A DNA stretch of 64,000 nt from CAZKAP01 sp964550895 (lineage in GTDB: Bacteria > Bacteroidota > Bacteroidia > Flavobacteriales > Flavobacteriaceae): contig CAZKAP010000010.1 in the NCBI GenBank assembly GCA_964550895.1, forward strand, positions 1 through 64,000, read 5' to 3'. Below are positions 6,657 to 16,200 of this stretch, in pieces (within the stretch, counting starts at the first letter, position 1; the number at the start of each line of letters is the position of its first letter). The notes beneath the pieces are model-generated. The model was not told where the DNA came from. It saw only the letters and a program-made list of their open reading frames with translations, and ran no database searches. Made by a program: the position numbers and the translations under genes.

Positions 6657-8360
6657 CTAGCTCAACGGCCTTGTAAACCGCCTTCCCCGGTACCTGAGAA
6701 TCAGAAAAGCGGCAAGGGCGATCAGCACAAGCGGCCATATCAGCACAAAGCCCTGCCAGTAAGACAAACGTTCATTCACCCTCACCTGATCCAGACGAGG
6801 TATGGAGACACTTTTGCTCCGGCTGACCAATAACTCCTCCTGATCCATAAGGTAGTGCAGGGCGTTGATAAGAAACGCCTTGTTCCCGTAGAAACTACTG
6901 GTCCACTTATCGAACCCCAGTTCCAGAGGCTTGCCCTGTTCGTTAAACTGATTGGCAATCAGGTCTCCATCGGCAACCACCAGCAACCGGACCCCCGATC
7001 CGGAATCCCTATGATTGCTAAGTTTCAGCGGACGCACCTTGTTGGCATAAAAAGATTCGTAATCCCCTTCCACCAGCACACCCAAAGGAATATCGCCCTT
7101 ACCCTCGAAGAGCCCGGGCTCGGGTTTCTGTCCGGCCAGCTGCAGATCGATACTCCTGGGAAAAGACTCCAGCCTGGACAGGGGAGACGAACGGAGCAAA
7201 ACCGTTTTGTGCAGCTCCGGTCGGGGCAGGGTGTCCCAACCTCCAGTATAGCGAAGTTGAAGCGGTGGGATATTCGCGGACACCGGATGCCTGGTATTCG
7301 GGAACACCATGGGATAGTACAGCCACAACAGCGGATTGTACTGACTGTCCGGGCCTTCACCGGTGGCCACCACTATGGGGGTTGCATACATATCGCTGAT
7401 TATACCGGGCTTAAATCGAAGGCCGGCATGAAAAAGCAGTTCGTCCAGCCCGCTGCGGGCCGATACGGCTATGGGATTTTCGTCCTCGGACAGGCCCTGA
7501 ACCTGGCTGGGTTGAATGATCCGGTGCGACTCCAGCAGCAGCATGGCCCTTCCTCCATCGACCAGGTACTGATCAAGCAGGTACTGTTTCTCCCCGGTAA
7601 ATGGAATCACAGGCTTGGCAATCAGCAAGGCATCAAGAGACCGGAGCGAGTCCAGCAGGGCTTCGGGTTCCAGGTTGGAACTATCCATAGAGATCCGTAC
7701 CAGGTCGTAGTATTCCGAAGCCGTGCCCATAAAATCGCCGATGTACCGATCCCGGAATTCCCCCTGACCGTCGATCAGACCCAAACGCTTGCGCTCTTCT
7801 ATGCCTAGCTTCCTGAACGCATCGGCAAAGGCGTACTCGAGTTCCTGTATGGACAGATCGACCCGCTCTTCGAGACGGGTGCCTATGGCCTTCCTTAGCA
7901 ACGGGACTCGAACCGAGCGTCCCTGGTAGGTGACGACCGCCCAGGGAAATACATTCTTCTGGGATACGTCCGTGGCGCTGCCTTCGGTTACCGTGAACGG
8001 GCTGATCCCTATGGAAAGCAGGTCGTTATATGCCTGTTCGGGATCGGCTTCATCCTGCAGCGGATCGAAGAAACTAACCCGGATACTGCCGTGCCGGGAA
8101 TCGTACTGTTCGAGCAAAATCGCGACCTCCTGTCTGAGCAGGGCAAAGGCCCCTGGCAGCTCCTCCCCGAGGAGAACGTCGACTTCCACGGTACCCGGGC
8201 GCAGGGAACGCACCGCCCGGGTACTCGCTTCGCTCAGGGTAAACCGGCCATCACCGGTCAGGTCGAAACGCAGACCGAGCAGGGAAGAAACCCAGAGCAG
8301 GATGCCCCCGGCAAGTAAAACGATTCCTCCTTCTTTAAGTCGGGTCGTATTCAGGTTCAT
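6657..8360 (-). CDS. gldG: Gliding motility protein GldG
   Basis: 567 residues. An N-terminal membrane segment (about 13-31) precedes the family signature RFDLTGDGRFTLSEAS, then a large soluble domain of the ABC-type auxiliary (DUF4350/GldG) class and a C-terminal membrane segment (about 540-558, WPLVLIALAAFLIL) ending in a basic tail. With GldF and the ATPase GldA, GldG forms an ABC transporter-like complex of the inner membrane linked genetically to gliding in Flavobacterium. gldA is not in this window. Its start overlaps the gldF stop by 4 nt, so the two are translationally coupled. Confidence 0.93.
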   Translation of the reverse strand: MNLNTTRLKEGGIVLLAGGILLWVSSLLGLRFDLTGDGRFTLSEASTRAVRSLRPGTVEVDVLLGEELPGAFALLRQEVAILLEQYDSRHGSIRVSFFDPLQDEADPEQAYNDLLSIGISPFTVTEGSATDVSQKNVFPWAVVTYQGRSVRVPLLRKAIGTRLEERVDLSIQELEYAFADAFRKLGIEERKRLGLIDGQGEFRDRYIGDFMGTASEYYDLVRISMDSSNLEPEALLDSLRSLDALLIAKPVIPFTGEKQYLLDQYLVDGGRAMLLLESHRIIQPSQVQGLSEDENPIAVSARSGLDELLFHAGLRFKPGIISDMYATPIVVATGEGPDSQYNPLLWLYYPMVFPNTRHPVSANIPPLQLRYTGGWDTLPRPELHKTVLLRSSPLSRLESFPRSIDLQLAGQKPEPGLFEGKGDIPLGVLVEGDYESFYANKVRPLKLSNHRDSGSGVRLLVVADGDLIANQFNEQGKPLELGFDKWTSSFYGNKAFLINALHYLMDQEELLVSRSKSVSIPRLDQVRVNERLSYWQGFVLIWPLVLIALAAFLILRYRGRRFTRPLS

Positions 8361-9088
8361 CGGCTCTCGTATTTAAGATAGACAAAGCTCAACCCCAGGC
8401 AAATCCCGGAAACCGCGAGGAAGTAGATCAGGTCTGCTATATCCAAAATCCCCCGGGCCAGGCTATCGAAATGGGCCCGCGCCCCCCAGGACCGAATCTC
8501 CATTACCTCACTGCCATTATCGAACAGTCCCGAAAAGGCATCGAAACCATAGTACAGCAGAAAACATCCCATTATTCCTCCCAGCAGTGCCCAAATCTGA
8601 TGCGCACTCCAACTCGAGGTAAACACGCCCATGGCGGTAAAGGCACCGGAGAGGAAGAAGAGTCCGACATAGGAACCGATCAGCACGCCCCGGTCGAAGT
8701 TACCCCGCTCCACACCCAGGTCGTTCAGGGCAAACAGGTAGAATACAGTCGGTAGTACGCTCAGCACCACGATCAGCCAGTTGGCCAGGAACTTGCCCAG
8801 TAGCAGCTGCGACAGACCCACCGGTTTTATTTTCAGGAGGTCCAGGGTGCCCAGGCTACGCTCCTGCGCGAAGCTCCCCATGGTGATGGCCGGTACCAGG
8901 ATCACGAACACCCAGGGGGTAAGCTCGAACAGCGGCTGTAAACTGGCCACACCCCGATCGGGCAGATAGAATGGTGACGGAAGAACCCATAGGAACAGGC
9001 CGGTAAGCAGGCTGTAGAGCGACAGGATCACATACCCGGAAAGGGTGCCGAAAAAACTGCGCAGCTCGTGTTGAAAAACAGACTTCAT
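8357..9088 (-). CDS. gldF: Gliding motility ABC transporter permease GldF
   Basis: 243 residues with six likely membrane segments (about 17-37, 55-75, 98-120, 135-160, 165-185, 218-237). The pattern MKSVFQHELRSFFGTLSGY and the EERSLGTL-like QERSLGTLDLLKIKPV motif are typical of the ABC-2 type permease family to which GldF belongs. It is the membrane channel part of the GldAFG complex. It overlaps gldG by 4 nt and follows the ABM gene by 47 nt, suggesting a run SAM hydrolase-ABM-gldF-gldG on one transcript. Confidence 0.93.
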   Translation of the reverse strand: MKSVFQHELRSFFGTLSGYVILSLYSLLTGLFLWVLPSPFYLPDRGVASLQPLFELTPWVFVILVPAITMGSFAQERSLGTLDLLKIKPVGLSQLLLGKFLANWLIVVLSVLPTVFYLFALNDLGVERGNFDRGVLIGSYVGLFFLSGAFTAMGVFTSSWSAHQIWALLGGIMGCFLLYYGFDAFSGLFDNGSEVMEIRSWGARAHFDSLARGILDIADLIYFLAVSGICLGLSFVYLKYESR

Positions 9089-9135
9089 TCTAAATGGTAA
9101 GCTGTAGGTTTAGGTGATTAACGTTTCTGATGCGG

Positions 9136-9435
9136 TTAGAGGTAGTCATCGACGACCGCCATGCTCCAGGCCGAGGCAGGTTGGTCGAACAAGGCCTTGG
9201 TCTTCGACCAGGTGGCCCGAAAGAAATCGGACTTCCGATACTCCTCCAGTGCATATTCACCTTCCCACTGGCTCTGGGTATAAAACACCTCGGGCTCATC
9301 GGTCGATTGCAGGAGCCGGACCCGGAGGCAACCGGGGAACTCACTGATAACGGGCTGAGACTCCCTGAAAATACTCTTGAATTCCTCTTCCTTTCCCGGT
9401 GCCAGATGCAGCCGTACGATGCGTTCGATCTTCAT
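9136..9435 (-). CDS. Small ABM-domain (dimeric alpha-beta barrel) protein
   Basis: 99 residues with the features of the antibiotic biosynthesis monooxygenase-like family: an N-terminal strand (MKIERIVRLHLAPGKEEEF), a helix, the PGCLRVRLLQS strand, an YTQSQWEGEYALEEYRKSDFF central motif and a C-terminal helix. Members range from heme-degrading oxygenases to enzymes of unknown substrate; the name does not imply antibiotic synthesis. It overlaps the upstream SAM hydroxide adenosyltransferase gene by 4 nt and is followed by gldF. The role in this conserved-looking neighbourhood is unknown. Confidence 0.8.
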   Translation of the reverse strand: MKIERIVRLHLAPGKEEEFKSIFRESQPVISEFPGCLRVRLLQSTDEPEVFYTQSQWEGEYALEEYRKSDFFRATWSKTKALFDQPASAWSMAVVDDYL

Positions 9436-10265
9436 AAAAATTCAATGGTAACCTGATCCCTGTACTCCATTCCCAATAGGCCCGAAGCCCCGCCGACCGT
9501 GTTCTGGTCGCTCCTGTAGAGGCAAACCTCCAACAGATCATTGCTGTTGAAGACTGCGACCAGATGCCCGGAGCCTTTACGTTCACCGGGATCGAGTTCA
9601 AAATTAACCCGTCCGTGATACCGGTCGTACACCTGGCGAATGGTATGATTTCGGATGCGAATTTCGTAATTCCTGCTCTCGCGACGGGCCTCGAAATCAT
9701 CCTTACGGATATTGGTAACGACATTGCCCAGGCGATCGATATAGATCACGTGGCCCCGAATAAGTCCGCCCTCCTGGGCGATTTGGGGCCTGACCCCGAC
9801 CATTTCCCTCGGGTATTCCAACGGGGTGCCCAGCAGATCCATGCTGCCACCGCCAACCAGGTGGCCAGCCACGGGCACGAGTATTTCCCTCTCCGGAAAA
9901 GTGGTCTCGACCAGTTGGGGCACCTCGACCCGGATCAACTTCTCGAAAGGCCGGTCGCCAATGAGCAGGGAAAAGACGCCATTGTCCGCTCCAATAAAAT
10001 AGTGATGGTCGAAATGCATAACCGCATGGGGCTGTTCGGGCGAGGACTGCGCATCCACTCCGATCAGGTGAACGCTTCCTTTGGGGAAGTCCTTGTAGCA
10101 GGCCCCGACTACGTAAGCCGCCTCGTGCAGGTTGAACGGGGATACCTCATGGGAAAGGTCAAACACGGGTATCCTGCCTTGGGTGTGTTCGTAAATTTTT
10201 GCCTTGATCCTGCCCAGGAAGGGATCGCGGTAGCCGAGATCAGTTGTAAGGGTAATTACGGGCAT
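9432..10265 (-). CDS. SAM hydroxide adenosyltransferase (DUF62 family)
   Basis: 277 residues of the S-adenosylmethionine hydrolase / halogenase-like family. Visible features are the N-terminal TLTTDLGYRDPFLGRIKAKIY with the substrate-binding Asp, HLIGVDAQSS, FIGADNGVFSLL, and a C-terminal domain with GHVIYIDRLGNVVTNI. Most bacterial members use water or hydroxide to release adenosine and methionine from SAM; the halogenases are rare members with an added loop, which I do not see clearly. Its start faces phoH across about 100 bases. It overlaps the ABM gene by 4 nt and heads the run leading to gldF-gldG. Confidence 0.87.
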   Translation of the reverse strand: MPVITLTTDLGYRDPFLGRIKAKIYEHTQGRIPVFDLSHEVSPFNLHEAAYVVGACYKDFPKGSVHLIGVDAQSSPEQPHAVMHFDHHYFIGADNGVFSLLIGDRPFEKLIRVEVPQLVETTFPEREILVPVAGHLVGGGSMDLLGTPLEYPREMVGVRPQIAQEGGLIRGHVIYIDRLGNVVTNIRKDDFEARRESRNYEIRIRNHTIRQVYDRYHGRVNFELDPGERKGSGHLVAVFNSNDLLEVCLYRSDQNTVGGASGLLGMEYRDQVTIEFL

Positions 10266-10281
10266 ACATCAGGAGTTCTTT

Positions 10282-10315
10282 TTTGGATGCCTAAGACAGA
10301 ATTTTGATACTTTCG
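10282..10315 (+). promoter_or_regulatory. Possible phoH promoter
   Basis: TTTG at 10282-10285 and TACTTTCG at 10308-10315 are 22 bases apart, close to the Bacteroidota consensus TTTG / TAnnTTTG (usual spacing about 19-21). It lies 50 bases before the chosen phoH start. One mismatch and slightly long spacing make it tentative. Confidence 0.4.
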
Positions 10316-10364
10316 CAGTGTAAAAGTACGTATTTCGAAGGACCTATCTAACACCCCGAATGCA

Positions 10365-11324
10365 TTGAACGAAATCACGATCGAGCTCACCGAGATCAGT
10401 GCCCGCGACTTCTTCGGGCTTCAGAATGAAACCGTAGAACACCTCAAACGAAAGTTTCCCAAACTCAAGATTGTTGCCCGCGGGAGCAAGGTCAAGGCCT
10501 ATGGGGATGAAAAGCAGCTGGAGCAATTCGAGACCAGCTTCGATCTGCTCACCTCCCACTTTGCCAGACACAATCAGCTGGACGAAAACACCATCGAGCG
10601 CCTGCTGCATACCGAAGAATCCGAGGAATTCAGGGAGCTGTCCAGCAAGGAATCCGAGGTGCTGATCCATGGCGTAAACGGACGACTGATCCGGGCACAG
10701 ACCCTGAACCAGCACAAACTGGTGAAGTCCTGTAAACAGAACGACATGGTGTTCGCCATCGGTCCCGCGGGTACGGGAAAGACCTATACCGGGGTGGCTT
10801 TGGCGGTTAAGGCCTTGAAAGAGAAACAAGTCCGTCGAATTATACTGACTCGTCCTGCCGTGGAGGCCGGGGAAAACCTGGGTTTCCTGCCGGGAGACCT
10901 CAAGGAGAAGCTGGACCCCTACATGCAGCCCCTGTACGACGCCCTGCGCGATATGATACCCGCTGAAAAGCTGGCCAATTATATAGAGAACGGGGTGATA
11001 CAAATTGCCCCCATGGCCTTTATGCGGGGCCGTACCCTCGATAACGCCTTCGTAATCCTGGACGAGGCCCAAAATACCACCCATGCCCAGATGAAGATGT
11101 TCCTGACCCGAATGGGCAAGAACGCCAAATTCCTGATTACCGGAGACCCCGGGCAGATCGACCTGCCGAGAAGGGTCATTTCGGGTCTTAAGGAAGCCAT
11201 GCTGGTGCTCAAGGACGTGAAGGGCATCGGTATCGTTCACCTGGACGATAAGGATGTGATCCGCCATAAGCTGGTCAAGAAGGTTATCGATGCCTACCGG
11301 GAAATCGAACACAACAACTCATAG
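10365..11324 (+). CDS. phoH: PhoH family ATPase
   Basis: 319 residues. Walker A GPAGTGKT is near residues 132-139, and the Walker B region FVILDEAQNTTHAQMK near 230; the C-terminal half is the PhoH/RecA-like ATPase domain, the N-terminal part is a KH-like region typical of the family. A cytoplasmic ATPase linked to RNA metabolism (PhoH-YbeZ type). The start is TTG: no in-frame ATG exists upstream or until about residue 128, and flavobacterial homologues begin with the same NELIIELTEIS-like sequence. A tiny ATG-CAT-TGA frame ends in the TTG start. purC follows after 3 nt, so the two are co-transcribed. Confidence 0.93.
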   Translation: MNEITIELTEISARDFFGLQNETVEHLKRKFPKLKIVARGSKVKAYGDEKQLEQFETSFDLLTSHFARHNQLDENTIERLLHTEESEEFRELSSKESEVLIHGVNGRLIRAQTLNQHKLVKSCKQNDMVFAIGPAGTGKTYTGVALAVKALKEKQVRRIILTRPAVEAGENLGFLPGDLKEKLDPYMQPLYDALRDMIPAEKLANYIENGVIQIAPMAFMRGRTLDNAFVILDEAQNTTHAQMKMFLTRMGKNAKFLITGDPGQIDLPRRVISGLKEAMLVLKDVKGIGIVHLDDKDVIRHKLVKKVIDAYREIEHNNS

Positions 11325-11327
11325 CCT

Positions 11328-12281
11328 ATGAGACCCACCCTAACCCGAACCGACTTCGACTGGGAAGGCGTAACTTCCATTTACCGCGGCAAGGTACGGG
11401 ACATGTACTATCTCGAGGATGGGCGGGTAGTTATGGTAGCTACCGACCGCATTTCAGCCTTCGACGTGATCATGCCCCGGGGAATACCCGGTAAGGGTCA
11501 GATGCTCAATCAGCTTTCGGCCTTTATGCTGGACAAAAGCAGGCCGGTAGTGCCCAACTGGTGGTTGGCAAGCCCGGACCCCAATGTTTCGGTCGGAAGA
11601 AACTGTGCGCCCTTCAAGGTGGAAATGGTGATCCGTGGCTACCTGGCCGGACACGCCGCCCGGGAATACCACAGCGGCAAACGCCTGCTGAGCGGAGTGC
11701 CCATGCCCGAAGGCCTTAAGGAATCCGACCCCTTCCCCACTCCCCTCATCACCCCGGCAACCAAGGCGGAGAAGGGTAACCACGACGAGGACATCTCCCG
11801 GGAGGACATCCTGGCCAAGGGCCTGGTGTCGGAAGAGGACTATCGCGTCCTGGAGGACTACACCCGTAAACTGTTCGAGCAGGGGACCCAATGGGCCCGC
11901 AGCCGTGGACTGCTCCTGGTGGACACCAAATACGAATTCGGGAAGACGGCTTCCGGAGAAATTGTACTGATCGACGAAGTACATACGCCGGACTCCTCCC
12001 GTTACTACTACGCAGAGGGGTACGAAGAGCGGCAGGCACGCGGGGAGCGGCAAAAACAACTCTCCAAGGAGTTTCTCAGGGAGTGGCTGATCGCGGGTGG
12101 TTTTCAGGGCAAGGAAGGGCAGCAGGTACCCGAATTACCCGATGCATTTGTCGAGGAGGTATCGGGCCGCTATCAGGAACTCTACGAGCTGCTGACCGGT
12201 GAGTCCTTTGCATTTGCCGGGGACTCAGGAGACCTGACCGGTAGGATACAAACGAATGTGGCCGAATTTCTGAAAAAATAA
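11328..12281 (+). CDS. purC: Phosphoribosylaminoimidazole-succinocarboxamide synthase
   Basis: 317 residues. SAICAR synthase joins CAIR and aspartate with ATP in purine biosynthesis. Recognisable segments are YRGKVRDMYYLEDGRVVMVATDRISAFD split over the first 50 residues (nucleotide-binding), VEMVIRGYLAGHAAREY, and LLVDTKYEFGK followed by IDEVHTPDSSRYY. The length fits the longer PurC type found in Bacteroidota and yeast ADE1 rather than the 240-residue enterobacterial form. It begins 3 nt after the phoH stop. Confidence 0.96.
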   Translation: MRPTLTRTDFDWEGVTSIYRGKVRDMYYLEDGRVVMVATDRISAFDVIMPRGIPGKGQMLNQLSAFMLDKSRPVVPNWWLASPDPNVSVGRNCAPFKVEMVIRGYLAGHAAREYHSGKRLLSGVPMPEGLKESDPFPTPLITPATKAEKGNHDEDISREDILAKGLVSEEDYRVLEDYTRKLFEQGTQWARSRGLLLVDTKYEFGKTASGEIVLIDEVHTPDSSRYYYAEGYEERQARGERQKQLSKEFLREWLIAGGFQGKEGQQVPELPDAFVEEVSGRYQELYELLTGESFAFAGDSGDLTGRIQTNVAEFLKK

Positions 12282-12325
12282 CCCGGACCCCTCTGGTAAT
12301 GGGGACAAACGATCCATGCAAGCGC

Positions 12326-12333
12326 TACTTTTG
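12326..12333 (+). promoter_or_regulatory. Possible -7 element upstream of the PHP phosphatase
   Basis: TACTTTTG at 12326-12333 matches the Bacteroidota -7 consensus TAnnTTTG, but no TTTG is found at the right distance upstream. A second, weaker candidate TACTTTCG lies near 12397, about 25 bases before the chosen ATG. Either could drive the CpsB-like gene. Confidence 0.3.
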
Positions 12334-12427
12334 TCGGAGTATACAGCGGATTAACAGAATTTAAGTGCATCGTGGCACCCTAATTGCCATGACATTAGTA
12401 CTTTCGAACAAAATTACCGGTGCAGTT

Positions 12428-13171
12428 ATGGTATCAATCTTCCAGAAAAAGGCATTTCTGCCGGATATGCTCGAGGGCTTTGTGGATATGCACAACCACA
12501 TCCTCCCGGGTATAGACGATGGTGCAGCTACGGTGCAGGATTCGTTGGATATGCTGTATGCGTTTCAGGAAATAGGTTTTACGAGGGTGATTTGCACCCC
12601 TCACGTGCACAGCGAGATCTATCCCAATACTTCCGAAACCATACGGCAAGCCCACCTGAAGTTACTGGAATCCCTTTCGGGTGAGGAAGATCTGAACGTG
12701 AAACTGGACTTCGCCGCGGAACACATGGTGGATAACCACCTGGAACAGCTCCTGGAATCCGGCAAATTCCTTCCCATGGGCAAGGCCTACATACTCATTG
12801 AAATGCCCTTTCTTCAGGCCTCCCTAAATATGCCACGCATAGTGGACCTGTGCAGGGAGCAAAACGTATTTCCCATACTCGCTCACCCGGAGCGGTACCG
12901 CTACCTGCATAAGAACCGAGGTGCGTATTCCCGGTATAGGGATATGGGCCTTTTTTTCCAGGTGAATTTACTCTCCATCGCCGGTTATTACGGCAAGAGC
13001 ATTCAACAGACCGCCATGGAACTCATTCAGTCCGGAAAAGTGGAATTCCTGGGCTCCGATGCTCACCGGGTCGAACACATCCAATACATTAAGGATTTCA
13101 AGATTCCCAGTAAACTGGAATCCCAGCTGGAAAAGGCCTTCCGCATGAATGAGGAGACCCTGTATCACTAA
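12428..13171 (+). CDS. CpsB/CapC-type tyrosine phosphatase (PHP family)
   Basis: About 247 residues from the ATG at 12428 (MVSIFQKKAF). An upstream in-frame ATG at 12365 adds 21 residues that do not look like protein. Metal-binding PHP motifs are visible: DMHNHILPGIDDG, CTPHVHSEIYPN, ILAHPERYRY and FLGSDAHRVEH. Such manganese-dependent phosphatases remove phosphate from the tyrosine tail of Wzc-type kinases and so control capsule chain length and export. The matching kinase lies at 22725-25112 on the other strand, separated from it by the giant secreted protein gene. Confidence 0.9.
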   Translation: MVSIFQKKAFLPDMLEGFVDMHNHILPGIDDGAATVQDSLDMLYAFQEIGFTRVICTPHVHSEIYPNTSETIRQAHLKLLESLSGEEDLNVKLDFAAEHMVDNHLEQLLESGKFLPMGKAYILIEMPFLQASLNMPRIVDLCREQNVFPILAHPERYRYLHKNRGAYSRYRDMGLFFQVNLLSIAGYYGKSIQQTAMELIQSGKVEFLGSDAHRVEHIQYIKDFKIPSKLESQLEKAFRMNEETLYH

Positions 13172-13191
13172 CGATCCATATATAGAAAAAG

Positions 13192-13229
13192 AAAGAAGCC
13201 GTCCCAGGTTAGGAGACGGCTTCTTTTTA
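13192..13229. terminator. Strong bidirectional terminator
   Basis: A perfect 12-base stem, AAAGAAGCCGTC (13192-13203) and GACGGCTTCTTT (13215-13226), encloses an 11-base loop and is followed by a T-run on the plus strand and preceded by an A-rich stretch, which gives a T-run on the minus strand. It separates the convergent phosphatase and giant-protein genes and should end transcription of both. Confidence 0.9.
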
Positions 13230-13244
13230 TTTAGGTTAGTTCCC

Positions 13245-16200
13245 TTACTCTATCACGATGCGGGTACCCGCACGCTTGCCGGATAGGGTCTCCACGGTAA
13301 TAATATATACCGAGGTGCGGAATCCATTCACCGGAATCAGGTAACTGCTCGCGCCGTCGAAGATATCTTGTGGATCGAAGCTTCCGACCAGCCTGCCCGT
13401 ATAATCGTGCACATAGAACACCTGAGGCGTTTCGTTGGCCAGGTCGTCCAATAGCTGTACGCTGGCTACACCATCCGTGACCGGATTGCGTTCGGCTACC
13501 AGTCCGAAGCTCGTTCCCATATCGGGCTCGTTATCCGTTACGGTTACCGTTACGCTGGCGGTATCCGTCAGCCCTTCGGCATCCGAGACGGTCAGCACCA
13601 CCTGGAAATTTCCGGCATCTGAAAACACATGGGTGGGATTGCTTCCCATACCCGTGGCTCCATCGCCAAAATCCCAGCTGTACGTGGCTATTCCCTTGTC
13701 GTCGGTCGAACCCGAACCGTCAAAATCGACGGACAGGGGCGCCTCTCCACTCAGGATAGAAGCAACGATATCTGCTTCAGGTCCCGTATTGGGTTCGTTC
13801 ACGGTTATGGTGAATACCTCCGTATCGGTCAGGCCTTCCTCGTCGGCCACGGTGAATACCGCTGTATACACACCCGCCGTGAGATAGGTATGAACGGTGT
13901 TAGGCGTGGTTTCCACCGGACTGCCATCGCCGAAATCCCAGGAGTAGCTTACTATGCCCTTGTCGTCCGTGGAAGCATCCCCTGTGAAATTCACCACCAG
14001 AGGAACGTCGCCGGCAATCGGAGCCGCACTGGCCACCGCCACGGGGGCCTCGTTCTCCGTTGGCTGCTGCACGGTAATCAGTATGCTCGACTGATCGGTG
14101 AGGCCTCCGGCATCGGTTACCGTAAGCGTGACTGTAAATTCACCAATACCGGTAAACAAGTGAGTCGGGTCCGCCTGGGTAGATGAAGTACCATCACCGA
14201 AGTCCCATTGATAGCTTTCGATACCCACGTCGTCCGTCGAGCCCGAACCGGTAAAGGATACCTCGAGCGGGGCCTCACCTTCTGTTACCGAGGCTTCGAT
14301 AACGGCCACAGGGGCTTCGTTGGGTACATTCACGGTAATTACAATAGTAGCTACCGCCGACAAGCCATCTATATCCGTTACGGTGAGCGTAACATCGTAC
14401 GTACCCGGAGTATTGAAGGTTTTTATAGGGCTAACCTCAGTTGAGGTTGTTCCGTCTTTAAAGTCCCATTGATAGCTTTCGATTCCTGTGTCGTCCGTAG
14501 AACCGGAACCATCGAAGATTACCGTCAATGGTGCTTGCCCCTCCGTTACACTTGCCGTAGCTACTGGAATTGGAGAGTCGTTTTCATTCACTGTAATGTC
14601 TATGGTATCTGTTCCGGTTAAACCGCCGCCGTCAGTAACGGTCAGCGATACGGTGTACACGCCGGGGGTGGTGAACTCGTATTGCGGACTGACTTCCGTA
14701 GAAGTACCTGTACCATCCCCAAAGTCCCATTCGTAGGACACAATATCATCCTGATCATCGCTTGAAGTCGATCCATCAAAGGACACCGTTAATGGATTGT
14801 TACCAACAACGGGATCGGCCAGGGCAATAGCTACCGGTGCGGCATTCACGACTATATCGATGGTTGCCGTGTCCGTCAGGCCTTCGGTATCTGTTACCGT
14901 GAGTGTCGCGGTAAAGGTTCCGGAGTTTACGTAGGTATACACGGGATCAGCCTCGTCCGAAGTACCTCCATCGCCGAAGTCCCATGCGTATGTTGCAATG
15001 GCAACCTCATCAGTTGAATTGCTGCCCGTAAAGGTGACCTCCAGAGGGGGAGCACCAGATTCAGGAGTTGCGGAAACTATTGCTGTCGGTGGTATTCCTG
15101 AACCGAGAACCGAAATCTCAATGGTTGCGGTATCCGTCAGCCCTTCACTATCGGTTACTGTCAGGGCAGCTGTGAATGTTCCGGGATTCTCATAAATGTA
15201 CACCGGATCGGCTTCGTCCGAAGTACCTCCATCGCCGAAGTCCCAGGCATAGGTTACGACTTCTACGTCGTCCGTGGAGTCGCTACCCGTAAAGGTTACC
15301 TCCAGCGGCGGTGCCCCGGTTTCAGGCGTTGCTGAAACCACGGCCGTCGGGCCAACGCCGGTACCGAGCACCTCGATGTCCTGAGTGGCGGTATCCGTAT
15401 TGCCATCGGCATCCCCTACGGTCAGGGTAACGGTATATACCCCTGGGGTCGTGAAGATATGCTGCGGATCGGCTTCGGTGGAAGTGCCTCCGTCACCGAA
15501 ATCCCAAGCGTAGGAAGTCACACCTACATCATCCAGGGAATTGCTCCCGGTAAAGTTTACCGTCAGCGGTATGTTTCCGCTGAGTACATCTGCGTTAATG
15601 ACCGCCAGCAGTTCACCGGGCAATCCGATGGTCCAGACGAAGTCGATGGTCTCGGTTGCGCCGCCATTCTCCGTCACCGTAACGGTCACGTTGTACGGGC
15701 TATTCTCGGCTGCGCCTACCGCGCCTTCGCAGGCGGGCGACTCAGGGAAACTATTGAGCTGTGCATCGGAATAATCCGGTCCGTCTACTTTATACAATGC
15801 GACCCGATCAATGGCATGGCCGGCACTGCGTTCCGATATCTGCATGGTATAGGTACCCGGATTCACGAAGTAAACGTACACGTTGTGCGGGTCGTTGTCA
15901 CTGGTAAAGGACTGCCAGGTATAATTTTCCGAGCCCCCACCGGACTTATAAATCTTCAAGAAGCCATTGGTTGAAGCTCCTTCAGGAGTGGTTGCCGGAG
16001 TCTGTCTTGCCGTACCTCCCGGAAACACAATATCCGTTTGGGCGCCAAGAAGGTTGTTGATGATATCGGCTTCCGTTCCCGGATCACCCGCAGTCAGATC
16101 GATTCCGAAGAACCAAACGTTATCGTTGTTCGGAAACTTTAGCCAGTTGTCGTTCTCCTCTGATGCTTCGGGCCCGCTGTAGAAGCTATTCCAGATAAAG

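Noticed and set aside
9432..10265. Chlorinase or fluorinase activity for the DUF62 protein
   Set aside because: Most bacterial members hydrolyse SAM; the halogenase-specific loop is not evident, so only the general activity is called.
13530..15620. Regularly spaced near-identical segments that could look like a CRISPR array
   Set aside because: The period is about 260 bases and units are in frame, encoding PKD domains.
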